Assembly: GCA_030374805.1 (NCBI GenBank) | Contig: JARGSG010000135.1 | Location: forward strand, 25,184 to 89,183 | Source of the DNA: Gracilaria gracilis | Taxonomy: Eukaryota; Rhodophyta; Florideophyceae; Gracilariales; Gracilariaceae | DNA: 64,000 nt | Reading direction: 5' to 3' | Shown here: positions 9,790-20,682 of the stretch, piece after piece | Layout: each line of letters starts with the position of its first letter | Numbering within the stretch: the stretch's first letter is position 1 | Translations under genes and position numbers: made by a program | Notes under the pieces: model-generated | Database searches by the model: none | Seen by the model: only the letters and a program-made list of their open reading frames with translations | Told to the model about the DNA's origin: nothing

Positions 9790-10765
9790 ACTTCCAAAAC
9801 CAAAACCTCGTTTACAGTCCTGGGTTACCTGATAGCCTACCGTCCAGGCTAGCGATGCTTTTCGTTCACAGAACCCAAAGGAATCGCAGGCAGAGATCCT
9901 TGTTTCCCTTTGTATTTTTGGCTTGTGTGACTTCCCAGCAGTTACCTTCGTATGTAGCGGGGCCGAGTTCACTGACCCTGTCTACTGCGAAAGAGACAAG
10001 CAAACGTCGTTAGAGAACTACAATTGCCGGGACGTGTGAGCTCCTCTAGAACATGAAAACTGTTCTTGAAGCGAGCTCTACCACTGCTTCGCAACGAGGA
10101 GCTCTCTCACCCGTCTCACTGCGGAAAAGATTGGAAAACAGCCAATTCCGTCGGTGGAGGAGATCTCGTAGATAAGAGGCAGCCCAGCCCAAACCACAGC
10201 AAACTTGCCATGGTGACGAGCTCAGAATGGTACTCGCCTGATAAGCATGATGCGGTTTCAGGACCATTTCCGGAGATGAAGCAAACGTCACTTGCGACGC
10301 AAGCAAATATCTTTCCATCTATCGATACTTGAATCAAAGCGCTCGTTCTCGTTGAAAATACCGAATTCCTTTTGCAACCTCGGACACACTTGATGCACAG
10401 CGGAGAGAGACATGACGATGAGGCGCCATTTGTTGCTTGGAGGTTCCAGTTCGTCTCCCGAATTCTGCACCGGCAATCCCATTAAGCATATTGTAACCAT
10501 CTCGGTCGTGACCGGTGAAGTGAAGCGTTTTCTCCAGACTAAGATACAATCTTGGACTTGACTTTCTGCTCTGGAAAGACTTCTTCTTCAGTGAAGATCG
10601 GCCCCATTCGTGTTCCTTACGTAACTGCTGACACACCAAAAAGGGATATCCCCTTATCTCTTTTTCGAAGAAGATATCATTCCCAACTTTGTCGTATCCG
10701 TTTTTACCTCAAGGAAAACTGAAATCGCACTGCTCCGTCTTTGTTTCCTTGCTTGCAAATATCAC
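9790..10765. other. No gene recognised
   Basis: Several overlapping 70-110 codon frames occur on both strands; none shows a motif or a convincing start. The stretch may hold the promoters of the divergent phosphatase and rhodanese-methyltransferase genes, but I cannot point to specific elements. Confidence 0.4.
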
Positions 10766-11707
10766 ATGGGTTTGCCGAGTTCACACAAGCCTCAAGTTCC
10801 TGTGCTGGACAAGTCTCAATGGTTATTTGCCTATTCTGATCTCCCAGTGCACAAGAAACCTCCTTTTATCGATATTCGCGATGGGAGTGACTTTGAGAGA
10901 GAACATGTGGCCCATGCATCGAGGTCTCCCTTTTCGGGAGATGGGGGGGTAGATTCTCGAACAAATGAGCTTCCGGGAGTTTCTGGTCAGCCTTAGCTCA
11001 GTATTTTCGGGAAGCTGGAAGAATGCTCTCAAGTTGCAGAGCGGCTGAAACGTAAAGATTATCCTAGCCCGATTCTCCTGAGCGAAGAGGACATTAGCAG
11101 TCTCCCTCATGCACAAGGCACAAGTCGGGCTCTTTGGTCTCCGGCAACGATTGTAGTCGAAGAGTTAACTCGACTCCGTTTGCATCCCATACGGACATCT
11201 CTCGACATTGGCTGCGGCAGTGGACGAGACGCAGTATTTCTGGCGGACGCAGGGTTCTCTGTAACTGCAGTTGATCGCGAGTCGAAGTTAACAGAAAAAG
11301 CAACCAAACTGTGGATGAGAAAGCAATATCATCCGCTTTTGTCATCAACGCATTCAAACGGAACCGTCAGAACGGTAACACGCACGTTCGGGGCCAATCT
11401 TACCGAAGGCCGCGAATTCTTACAAAGACTTGCTGCTGGGCTGCTCGTTATCGTTCGTTTCTTGCGGCGAGGAGTTTTGGAGCTTCTGCATGAAGGCGTG
11501 CAACCTGGCGGACTGGTAATCTACGAGCACTTTCTGACAGGGTGCGAACGCTTTGGATCTCCTGCAAAACCTTCTCAGATGTTGCGTCGTGGCGAACTTG
11601 GACAAGTATTCGGTCGCGCTCAAAACTTCATAATTCTACGCGATGATAAGTGTACATTAGAGGATGGACGTCCTGTGGTTAGATTCGTTGCCCGCAAGCG
11701 TGTTTAG
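10766..11707 (+). pseudogene. Rhodanese-methyltransferase fusion, one in-frame TAG
   Basis: A single frame from ATG 10766 to TAG 11705-11707 is broken only by TAG at 10,994-10,996. The N-terminal part has a rhodanese-like signature (PPFIDIRDGSDFEREHVAHA) with no evident catalytic Cys. After ELPGVSGQP the frame reopens as LSIFGKLEECSQVAERLKRK, a normal rhodanese end. The C-terminal part is a class I SAM methyltransferase: LDIGCGSGRDAVFLADAGF (motif I), TAVDRE (acidic end of strand 2) and GGLVIYEHF. Rhodanese plus methyltransferase fusions occur in bacteria and algae; the substrate is unknown. It converges on the USP gene. Alternatively a short intron removes the TAG, but no good GT-AG pair was found. 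Confidence 0.7.
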
Positions 11708-11740
11708 TTTTGTTGAAGGCGGAGTTGTTCGTTTTAACAG

Positions 11741-11790
11741 AGAAACGTTCTTTGTTCTGTACAGACATATCTACGCCATGTGCCAGTCGT
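11741..11790 (-). repeat. Relic duplicate of the last ~17 codons of the USP gene
   Basis: This stretch and 11,822-11,867 share about 80% of bases, including CGCCATGTGCCAGTC versus TGCCATGTGCCAGTC. On the minus strand it reads DWHMA-stop-ICLYRTKN, against DWHMAYMCLYRAKN in the real gene. It is a tandem-duplicated, decayed USP 3' end lying between the USP stop and the convergent methyltransferase. Confidence 0.7.
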
Positions 11791-11807
11791 GAGTTGTTTG
11801 TTTGTTT

Positions 11808-12976
11808 TTACGGGGGAAGATTCTTTGCTCGGTACAGGCACATGTATGCCATGTGCCAGTCACCGCCACCAGAAAGTTTTTTGACATCTTCCTCGGTTTG
11901 AATGGAGACCTTGTCGTCGTCAAACTTGTACCACTTTGATCCCGCGTCCTTCACCCACGCCACGTAATGTCCAGCGTCAGCTGCGCGGCCTTGATGAGTT
12001 AACACGGCGCAAAGCTCGTAGTTGCCAGTTTCAGCAGTGACCATCTCCTCATCAGCAGGTGGGGCGGCGGGTGTGGCCGCGTCACCAGATGCAGCAGAGT
12101 CCTGAGCGGCACGCATCTGATCGCGCTTGATATTAAGCTTTTGCTGAAGCTCGGTAGTACAGTAATCGAACACATCAAGAACAACGGGGAAGGACACATT
12201 TCGGAGAATCTTTGCCTTTACGCCCTCTGTCGGCTTCCAAAAGAATCGGACGAACTGCACTACGAGAAAAGGAGGCAAGCTGTCCATGCGGTTTTTGCGC
12301 GTCCAATTGACGGATCGGTCCAACACCTCGCTTCGCTTCTCGATCTTCTCCTCCAGCCCTTCCATAATGCCCTTCGGCAGGTGATTGACGTTCTTCGAAA
12401 TGTGGCACTTGAGAGTGCGCACAGTCTCGCGACGCTCGACGCTTTCATCGGACTCGTCACACTTGTCCTCGCCGCGTACATTGATGGCGAGAAGGTTGTC
12501 GATTCGATTATCACTGCCGTCGAGCTTGAGCGATGAGGCCAGGTGCGACAGAATCTCGCCCCAGCACTCCTCGGCGTCCTGTTGCATGAAGAGGCCACGG
12601 CTGTTGCGCTCCGCAAACTGCGAGTTGACCTGACGCAAAATGGCCAGAAACGACAGCGGGTTGACGCTCGGCGCGTTGGACGCCTTGAGGCGCGAGAACA
12701 CATCGCGCAAACCCGCAGTGAGTTTCTCGGCCGGGTTCATGGCGTCGGTACGCCCGCCGTACGCCCGCCGTACGCCGCGACCGAATTAACCAGCGGCGGA
12801 ATAGCATTCAGACAGTGGATGGTAGCATTCATATAACAGGTATTGCCGAAGTTGGCCAAGCCGGGCGGTGCGGCGACGAGCGGCTGAAAGCTGGCATCGG
12901 CGCCATCGGCGTCCAGGTCGTCGCGCACGTGCGGCAGCTCGGAGGGCGGCGCCAAGAGCGACTCGTCAACTGACAT
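11808..12976 (-). pseudogene. Ubiquitin-specific protease USP14/Ubp6-like, frameshifted by an 11-bp duplication
   Basis: USP14/Ubp6 trims ubiquitin chains at the proteasome. From ATG 12976 the Cys box is GLANFGNTCYMNATIHCLN (catalytic Cys47). Then come GLFMQQDAEECWGE, the insertion-rich centre (RKNRMDSLPPFLVVQFVRFF) and the His box DAGHYVAWVKD with WYKFDDDKV. The closest pattern I know is USP14. The family's N-terminal UBL domain is absent from this frame. An 11-bp tandem repeat (12,749-12,759 and 12,760-12,770) shifts the frame after SVAAYGG; a single copy would join the two parts in phase (AYGGRTDAMNPAEKL). It is otherwise complete to the end (YMCLYRAKNLPP). Confidence 0.82.
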
Positions 12977-13157
12977 CACACTGAGCCGTTTCTGGCAACT
13001 CTGCAGCCGGATGCAGTCAAAGCACTGCTTTCGGTGAGCTCAATGTAGATATCTGGTGACCCAAAACTCATCTTCGCTTTTTCGTCCTTCAAAGCGATTT
13101 GCAGGCCGTATTTAAGTTGCGAACTCGCCAAAACCCTGGGAAGTGAGTGCTTCAGCT

Positions 13158-13997
13158 ATGACAGAACGGCATCAGCTGCGATGTACTGGACTGACCAAGC
13201 GGCCGCATTCGCATATGTTGCGGCAAATGGGATCGATGTATCCATGCTGCAAGTATGAGACTACTCTACCCTTGTATGTTGCATGCCAGGTGATGCGGGA
13301 ATTTGTTGCCTATCTCACATATCGGAGTAACTGTAAGCAATCTAATCTCCACCCTCGTGATGGGAGAGCAGTGCTACGAGTCGTTGAAATGTCTTACGGC
13401 CCTCGCAAAAATACCCCTGACCCAGTGGAATTTGTTCCCTTGTATCCGACGCGCCTCACGGATTCACGCCATCCCAAGTACAGTAACGACCCACATATGG
13501 ACCCTCCGCTGAAAAAGGCCCGTCCGACGACAGGAAACACGGAACGTCGCGAACTAGATACGACTAAGATGATCGCAGAAGATGATGGGGAAGAAAGCTA
13601 TGGCTCTAACTTTTTTTGTGGTTTCAGGAAACGGAAAAGAAGGGATGAAGATACAGATCGAGAAGCGCGAAATGAAATTCTTTCCGTTTACAAAAAATAT
13701 TGCTTCAAGACGAATATATCATTTCAAAATCTGGCAAAGAACCGTATTATTAAGGGACCATTCTCACATGATATCACAGAAGTTATTGACATTGACACGC
13801 GTCAGTGCACATGCTGCTCCTTTATCGTCGAGTCTCATTGGGCTTTAGAGTGTGAAGTGTGTGCTATGAAAGGAAGGAAGGGTGTCATTATGTGTTCCGT
13901 GGAAGGAGAGAAGTTATTTCTATGCGTGGGGTGCCCAACGTGCACCGTTGAAAACATATACAGGACGGACGATTGGCAACAAAAGCCACGAAAGTGA
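13158..13997 (+). CDS. Cys-rich hypothetical protein
   Basis: Open from ATG 13158 to TGA. The more natural start may be ATG 13389 (MSYGPRKNTPDPVEFVPLYP), because the preceding 77 codons look less protein-like. The middle is polar with a basic cluster (FRKRKRRDEDTDREARNEI). The C-terminus has four Cys clusters: RQCTCCSF, CEVCAMKG, IMCSVEG and LCVGCPTC, suggesting a zinc ribbon. No family recognised. It is transcribed away from the USP gene. Confidence 0.5.
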   Translation: MTERHQLRCTGLTKRPHSHMLRQMGSMYPCCKYETTLPLYVACQVMREFVAYLTYRSNCKQSNLHPRDGRAVLRVVEMSYGPRKNTPDPVEFVPLYPTRLTDSRHPKYSNDPHMDPPLKKARPTTGNTERRELDTTKMIAEDDGEESYGSNFFCGFRKRKRRDEDTDREARNEILSVYKKYCFKTNISFQNLAKNRIIKGPFSHDITEVIDIDTRQCTCCSFIVESHWALECEVCAMKGRKGVIMCSVEGEKLFLCVGCPTCTVENIYRTDDWQQKPRK

Positions 13998-13999
13998 AC

Positions 14000-16440
14000 G
14001 CAAGTAGCGGCGATTGTAGTATGCTGAAGTTAACCTGAGAAAATGACTTTGCTCGAACAGAACCCTGGGCCGAAAAGAGTAATGCTGTCGTGGAGGTAAT
14101 TGATTGTGAGACCGAAAAAACGTGGTGATGACATAATCATATTGGATCCGATAACACGAAAAACAAGTATATCAGCTAGATAACTGAAGCATAGTTTCAA
14201 GGGAGAAGGAATTCATGTTGGGTTTTAAAGTTAGGACTGGTTCTTTTGGATTGTACATTTAGCTTGATAGTCGACGGCGTTAGAGATTTGCACCGCAGTT
14301 TCGGTGAAGTCATCTGCTTGCTCTTGGCGAAGTGTCCACATCGGAACAGAGTATGATGATTCAATGGTTGTGAAGAAAGAGTGCTAGTGTATCCGTAGAA
14401 GATGGAATAGCGAGTGTACTAGTCAGTGTGTTCAAATTGAGCGGTATAAAGCGCGCTTTGTCCTAAACCACTTCCAAGTTGGAAGTTCCAACTCTTCGGT
14501 CGTTCAGAAAAGTAAAAGATTATACATCTGAACAGCCGTAACTCATCCTGTTGCATAGGTCGGAACGACGCGACGAACAAGCGCGACGCGGCGGCGATGA
14601 TCGACGATGGTGGGAGACTGATGAGACCTGCGAATTTACGTAAGGCAGTTGCGCACACATACGGAGTGGAATGCTGCTGCTGGCTGCTGTGATGGTGCGT
14701 GCCTCTGGGTGGAATGGAAAGTCATGCAATCATTATTACAAGCAGTTTATCAAATCGGTTCTAATCGTCTCCAGGGCTGCTCCGAGACCAACCACGATCC
14801 TCCATCGACCATCGTAGTTGGGCTCAGCAACAGTTTTGAGGGAATCGACATAGTAGAAGGTAGAGAAGGGTGCGCTTTCCCGGGCAGGGTTCAGACAGAA
14901 CTACTAGTTAGTGTTAGTATCACAAAGTCAAACAAAGAGTTTAACTAAACTGCATGTTGCAATCCATTACATGACATGTTCGGCTAGAATCAAATCATCC
15001 CAGAAACAGCGCAGAAGAGGGATGAAACAACACCGAATATCCAAACAAGAGCCCTCAAAAAGTCAGACTTTCGCTTAACAGACCAGAAGCATAACCCTGT
15101 AGCAGATATTGCCTTGGTCAGCGCGTGGCGTTCGCTGGTTGTCAAAAAACCAGATAATACCGCCATAAAGTGTTCTGGAAAGCGATTTACTCCGCACACA
15201 GGACAAGGTCGTTGGTGTGCTGCAAAGCCAGAGTCCAACTGCTGAAGTCATATGCCGGATCAGTGAAGAAGTCAGTGTTGGGGCCGCACATGCAAGCTCG
15301 GCTTCTTTTACCAATCTGGCCGTGGCCTTCGATTCTGTCAAGTGCAGCAGTAAATGATCGTCCAAACCATTGCCTTGAAGGGTTGCTTTGGTGACCTGTG
15401 TCGACAATGGAACGAATCTGCCTTTGGTGGCAATGTTGGTATACCGCAGAGTGAATTTGTTGTACAAACGCCACAATGGATATACCTATGTTCACAACGG
15501 ATCAGGTAGAATGGTTTTCTTTGGCAACAATTCTCGTGAATTTCAGACTGTACAATACATCGAAGCACACAAACGAGTACATTAATTATCACAAGTAATA
15601 CGAATCCGAGCGGAAGAAGAAAGCCAACATGTGCAACGATCATGTCCAGCCTTGGTCACAAAGCTGACCGAATGTTGTACAACCCAAAGTCCGGCGCCGC
15701 GCGCGCGGTGTGCCAGTGCTGGCACACGCGCAGCCGTGCAACAGCGTCGTGCACAGTTGGCGTTCTTGCGCATGACGTCACAGACGACACGTACAAAAGC
15801 ATTTCTTGCATGTAAGCATTGCTGTTACTACCTATTTTGGTTATTTTTACTTTAGTTCTCGACGCGCGTGGCACGCGTGTCAACCGTCCAGGTGGAGGCG
15901 CCACGCGCGCCGTTGGCGGCGGAGCAGTTGACGGCAGGAGAGCTGCGTCTCGCGCGGTGGCAAACGTCGGCGACACGCACCGCCGCCAGCGCCACGCCAG
16001 GCCACCACAATCGTGCCAATTTGAAGCAAGCGAAAAGGCTGCTGGCGCACAGCGCCGACGCGCACCGCCCATCGCATCCACGCCGCCGGACGCGGCCTTT
16101 CTCTCCTCACAACCGAAGCAGACAACGGCGCCACCGCTCCGCCGCTCACCGCCTCGGGTCTGTCGCTCGCCATTCCAGCAGCTTGCACCGTCGCGTCAAC
16201 GCCCTAGAGCAGTGCACAGACGAAGCCGCCAAAAGCATTCATGCTTTATGCAGAGAGCAGGAAGAGTGCTCACGATCTTAGAGCGAATGCAAGTGAGGCG
16301 TTGGAGCACTAGAGATTGTGTCTAGTCCTGCACAGCACTTCGTTTATGAGCAGTGCAGAATGCATAAAGTGCTCTCGTAAGAACTAAGATACAAACAGTT
16401 GAATAAACTCGTGCCACCTAATCTATACTACTTCTGACAT
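14000..16440. other. Long stretch without a recognised gene
   Basis: Minus-strand frames at 15,643-15,075 are coding-like in pieces: a hydrophobic start (FLLPLGFVLLVIINVLVCVL) and, in another frame, TKATLQGNGLDDHLLLHLTE. They could be a decayed membrane protein, but no family is apparent. 15,690-16,280 is GC-rich, with overlapping Arg/Ala/Pro frames that look compositional. Confidence 0.35.
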
Positions 16441-16446
16441 ACGCAC

Positions 16447-16674
16447 ATGAACAATATGGCTACCAGTCTGCAGCAGCTGCATGGCTTGCTTGAAACGCAT
16501 CAGCGTAAGGGTACCATCGCAGCCATGTTGGTCTTTTGTCTCTGCATGATTCCAGTCTTTGTGGGTGTTCTTGCTGGCCCGTTCTTCTGCAGAGGTGGGA
16601 ATGACGTTTTTCTTTTGTGTAGTAGAGCAGAAACCGGGAAAGCTGCAGGCATAAAACTACGATATCGATTATGA
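16447..16674 (+). CDS. Possible small single-pass membrane protein
   Basis: 75 codons from ATG. The first part, MNNMATSLQQLHGLLETHQ, is followed by a strong helix (GTIAAMLVFCLCMIPVFVGV) and a short basic tail. It resembles small assembly factors of about this size in shape only; no family is assigned. It could also be the first exon of a longer gene. Confidence 0.3.
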   Translation: MNNMATSLQQLHGLLETHQRKGTIAAMLVFCLCMIPVFVGVLAGPFFCRGGNDVFLLCSRAETGKAAGIKLRYRL

Positions 16675-16679
16675 TTAAT

Positions 16680-17656
16680 GATATCATTGCGCTGCTATGG
16701 TGCACGTAGACATCTCTTTTGAACACTACCACAGCACTAAGCTACTGATTGGTAGGGATAATGCAGCTCTGAAATGCCGCTCAAAAGCTAAACATTTGGT
16801 AGCTGCCGCTGTTTCACGATTCTTTTGCAGTTTGCATATCCAAGTTGAGCTACTTCAATTCAGAACACAAATGCTCTTTGGTACACAGAATTACATATAT
16901 TTTTCGAGCAGATTGCAATGCTGATTTTCACAACATTCTTCTGCGTTATCTTCGCCAAAAGGGGAGGTGTCTACTCCTCAAAGAAAAGTTGCGACATTGT
17001 GACAGTAGTAATACGTATCCTTCATGTGGTAGCTCTACATTAGCAATTCTATTTGCACCGTGGCAGCGGACGTGAGGATGCGCCGCTGTTCCCGCGGCGA
17101 CAGGCTGCTCACGTAGAGCTCCTGTGACTGCCTGCACGGTGAGGATATGTGCGGCACGTGCATGCCGCAGCACTTCCGCGAGTGGTTTACTCGGCGTGGC
17201 CGGTGCTGCCGCGGTACCGCTACTGGAACAGCAAGGTGCTCCCTGCCTTGGCCATGGGCGCCGGCAGCAGGCCGCGCGCGGGGAATGGCGCAGCGTGTGG
17301 TTGGTGGGCAGCAACAGAGGCGGCGGCAGCTTCCGCGGCATGGCACGGCGCGGCGACGAGCTCGGCATGGGGCGGGCGCCTCGGCGGCTGCGGACGGCGT
17401 CCGCGCCGCCATAATGTTCGTAACTGCTACGAATTTCGTAGTACGAAACATGTAGCAGAGTGCGCGAATAGGTACATAATCGCTTATAAGTAATGTCTTG
17501 TCTACCATGAATAAAGAAAATTTTGCAACAACTAATCAATAAATAGTTATTCAAGTTGTCTTTACAACACGGTAATTTTGTAATTCAATATTAAAGTTTT
17601 TGGATATTGTGCTCATAATTTGCATGTTCTATATATGAATTTTCGTGTTTGCCAAG
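16680..17656. other. No gene recognised
   Basis: 17,040-17,420 is GC-rich with overlapping Ala/Arg frames on both strands that look like composition artefacts. From 17,420 rightwards the sequence becomes AT-rich. Confidence 0.35.
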
Positions 17657-18121
17657 AACTACACCCAGTGACTGCAATTACAGTGGGTTAAAAAATAATG
17701 TGGTAACCAAGTTAATGTGGGCGACACTAAAACAGGTTTCTATATCGGTTGAAAGCTAAATATATTTTCAAGTGAACACCTATTACGTTTTTTATATGAG
17801 CTTCTATGAGGTTGTGAGCACTTGATTTGCTGATTGTAAGCTAATGCAATTAGTTTTTTGGTTCGTTTGCTCCGTATGAGTAACAATAGTGTTCTTCTTC
17901 TATTGTGCGTTGTCTTCAAGTACTTTTCTTTAAATTTTGAAGATAGGTACCCACATTACTGACGCCTGTTTTAATTAATGTAGCCCACATTATTTAGTTC
18001 TAAACAATAAATAATGTGAGAGCTAATTTATTGTGGGCCACATTATTATAGATTTCCTCCCCCTCAAAATCGTTACCGTAAACAATGTAGCCCACTTTAA
18101 TTGCAGTCACCGGGTGTAGTT
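17657..18121. mobile_element. MITE-like element with ~35-bp terminal inverted repeats
   Basis: The left end, aactacacccagtgactgca, and the reverse complement of the right end, aactacacccggtgactgca, match over about 35 bp with 3-4 differences, continuing as atta(c/a)agtggg. The 465-bp interior is AT-rich, non-coding and contains further related words (gtagcccacatta, gtgggccacatta). This is the profile of a non-autonomous DNA transposon. No clear target-site duplication could be called. Confidence 0.65.
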
Positions 18122-18124
18122 ACA

Positions 18125-18758
18125 TACAAGTTTTTTGGAGTGATTGGGTCTATACTGAAATTTCGGAGGTAGAAAATATGGACTTGTTCCGATGAAATGA
18201 TAAATGCATAAGAAATACAAAACCGCGATACAAACAGCATAACTGTCCTTGCACAAATATTCAAAATTGAACCAAAACAAAACGATTTTTGAAAAGTATA
18301 CGTATCTACCTTTTTTTCTTGTTACCTGAACGAAAAAACTTACTAAATACTTATATTCTGTATCGGCAGCCGGTTTGGTGTGTCGACTTCAATGTGCTTT
18401 GGAAACGTAAGGTAAGACAAAAACAGCATATTACTCTTGACCGTCCTTCCCAAATGACCTACACGTATGGTATACAAATATGGTGCAGTATATCCACAAA
18501 GGTACAATGGCTAGGACGCATTTCTTCATGCTTGGCTGTGCAAAATAAATTCAAACTTCCTACTTATCTCAACCTGTAAATGGTTTTACAATACAATTCG
18601 CGTAAATTAGAAACGAAAGCCATTCTGCGCTTATCCTAGAATAGACATTAAGTTGGTGTCAAAATTTTGAAAGAAGAGCACGCTTTTTTTCCGTAATTTA
18701 ACTTTTCATGCTGAGGTCGGACATTTCTACGAATCAATTTTGAAACTTCTAAAATCGT
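18125..18758. other. AT-rich, no gene recognised
   Basis: A 97-codon frame at 18,289-18,579 has no motif. Composition is like the MITE flanks. Confidence 0.35.
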
Positions 18759-18870
18759 TTGTGCGTGGCAATCAGTAAGAATGGGAAACTGATTGCGTTC
18801 GGATCAAGTAATGGAAGTATTCAGGTTTGGCATGCAGACACTGCAAGATGCCTGGGCGTTGCTGAGGTTG
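18759..18870 (+). pseudogene. Single WD40 blade, gene relic
   Basis: CVAISKNGKLIAFGSSNGSI then QVWHADTARCLG is a complete WD40 repeat (here VWH in place of W-D). No second blade is visible on either side and there is no proper start. Probably a fragment of a WD40 gene, not obviously the one at 35.5 kb. Confidence 0.5.
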
Positions 18871-18879
18871 GAAATGGGG

Positions 18880-19470
18880 TGACAGGTGTAAATTCTCCGG
18901 CCCCGGCTAAAGGCGAAAATACACGACGTGAAGCCTTTATTCATGCAGTGTCTGGCAGCCCTGCAAATGCCACGTAAACGCCCTCTGGGCGGTTGCATGG
19001 CATTTGCAGTACTGCCAGCTCCTGCATTGTTGCGTCATCGCAGTCAGTGAAACTGTATTTAAGGGACAGATGAGAGGCAAACTGCAGACAAAATGCTACG
19101 GGCAGAGTCAAGCGGTGGGTCTGATCAACCCGGCCACTATGGCAGCCGCTGCTCTCCCCGCTCGCGTAGGGGTGTAGTCTTAGTCTTTTGGGGCAGCGCC
19201 TGGGTGCCGGCGTTATTAGACATTTTATGTCGCTATGGTAGTAGGTAATACGCTGTTTCCTCTGACGTTCGGAAAGCTCACTGTAGAAGCCCCGGCGTTA
19301 AGAAATAGCGACCACAGCGGAAGCTGAACCGTACCCCAAAATGCAGCACTGTAGATCAGCCTTACTAGATTTTTTGCAATCACCTGTATTCTACCGAGTC
19401 GGGGCCACATCCGTGACACGTGTCCACCGATTAGCATTGTGTTACGTGTTTATTACAATCATTTGACCTC
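18880..19470. other. No gene recognised
   Basis: Mixed composition. Contains a GC-rich patch (19,120-19,210) without tRNA or other RNA features that I could fold by eye. Confidence 0.3.
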
Positions 19471-19773
19471 ATGCGGGGGGCCGCAATCATCGATAAGCAT
19501 CCGTCGTCCAAATGTGCGGTCAAACAGCCTTTACCCACTCCCACTTCGAGACCCCCACATCTGCCTCCGATGGAAATGCTGCTTGACGATGAAGACATGT
19601 ACGAGACTTTCTTTTCTCACAACTTTGAGAACCAAGCACTGCATGTCGGTGATTCATATCGATCCAATCGAGCCATGTGCATGCGCATGCACCGTCGATT
19701 TATCCCCAACCATGACATAGACCACCCTTTTGAATACTACCTCACCAACCGTTTCACCTACTATTCCTACTGA
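19471..19773 (+). CDS. Hypothetical acidic/His-rich small protein or exon
   Basis: 100 codons. The part after PPHLPPMEMLLDDEDMYETF reads as natural protein (HNFENQALHVGDSYRSNRA, then RRFIPNHDIDHPFEYYLTN). No family recognised. The start is uncertain (GTG or ATG at 19,471-19,570). Confidence 0.3.
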   Translation: MRGAAIIDKHPSSKCAVKQPLPTPTSRPPHLPPMEMLLDDEDMYETFFSHNFENQALHVGDSYRSNRAMCMRMHRRFIPNHDIDHPFEYYLTNRFTYYSY

Positions 19774-20065
19774 TCTGCAATTAACTCGTTATAACTCGTC
19801 AACCTTCCTCCATGAGCACTTTCCACCCGGAAACGCTCCCTCGTTGCCCGCTTTGCGCCGTTCCTTCCGAAATGGCTTTGAGCTTGTCCTACATCGCATG
19901 CAAATGCGCTCTGCAGCCATAGCAAGATTTGCCGATTCTTTATCTGCGTTTTGGCACGTCTCGGTGGAAGCCTCACTGCGCTTTTGCCCTCCCACGTCCG
20001 AAGTAGCCAATGGCCGATGAAGGCGACGCACTGGGTGTCTCGACGGAGATGTGGCAGCGTGAACG

Positions 20066-20533
20066 TTACTGTCTCACGTATTCGCATGGTATATGCGCGT
20101 TGAGGCGAAGGATCTCCAGTCGGTGCGACAGCGCCTTCTCCACCATCGGCACAATGGCGTACTGTTTGGCCAGGTCCTCCAGCTCGTGCGCGAGCTTGGC
20201 GTGCAGCAGCAGATGGGCGCGTGTGTCGGCAGTGTCGTTGAAATGGCCGCAGCGCGACTGCAGCTGCGGCTAGATGGCTCTGGTGCTTTCGCGAAGTTGT
20301 CGCCGTAGCGACGTTATGCGCTGACAGAGCTCACCGTGACGCGCGGCGTCGCGGTGCCCGCAGACGGGGCTGCAGTAGCGTGCGAGGTGACAGCCGGAAC
20401 AGGCGGCGAGCTGGACGGCGGCGCAGCCGGACGGCTGCTTGTGACAGGTTTTGCAGAACCATCCGGCGCTGGGGGCGGACGGCGGCGGCGGGGCCGCGGG
20501 GTTGGAGGCAGCGAGCGTGGCGATGGACGGCAT
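20066..20533 (-). pseudogene. MYND zinc-finger protein, one in-frame TAG
   Basis: From ATG 20533, a Pro-rich start then a full MYND finger: Cys27/Cys30, Cys45/Cys48, Cys54/Cys58 (YCSPVC) and His66/Cys70 (ARHGELC). MYND fingers bind proline-rich peptides. TAG at 20,270-20,272 follows TRAI, yet the same frame stays open and helix-rich (AHELEDLAKQYAIVPMVEKA) to TAA at 20,066. The gene is therefore one 155-codon frame with one nonsense codon. It is divergent from the SNARE-like gene at 20.7 kb. Confidence 0.7.
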
Positions 20534-20682
20534 GACGGTGACGGGGTACGGTAAGATACCTTCGGTACCAACGGTAACAAGCTACCACCTGGTAACATCT
20601 CGAAGATGGGCAGCGAGATTTGGATTGGACGCGCCTTTTGGTTCTGTCCAGCTCCCGCCAAAACATCACTGTTCACTTCTCG

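Noticed and set aside
12980-13140. UBL domain exon upstream of the USP gene
   Set aside because: A minus-strand frame is open (SSQLKYGLQIALKDEKAKM), but it lacks UBL motifs and no splice sites join it.
19120-19210. tRNA or small RNA gene in a GC-rich patch
   Set aside because: No cloverleaf with T-loop GTTC consensus could be drawn; the same holds for the rest of the window.
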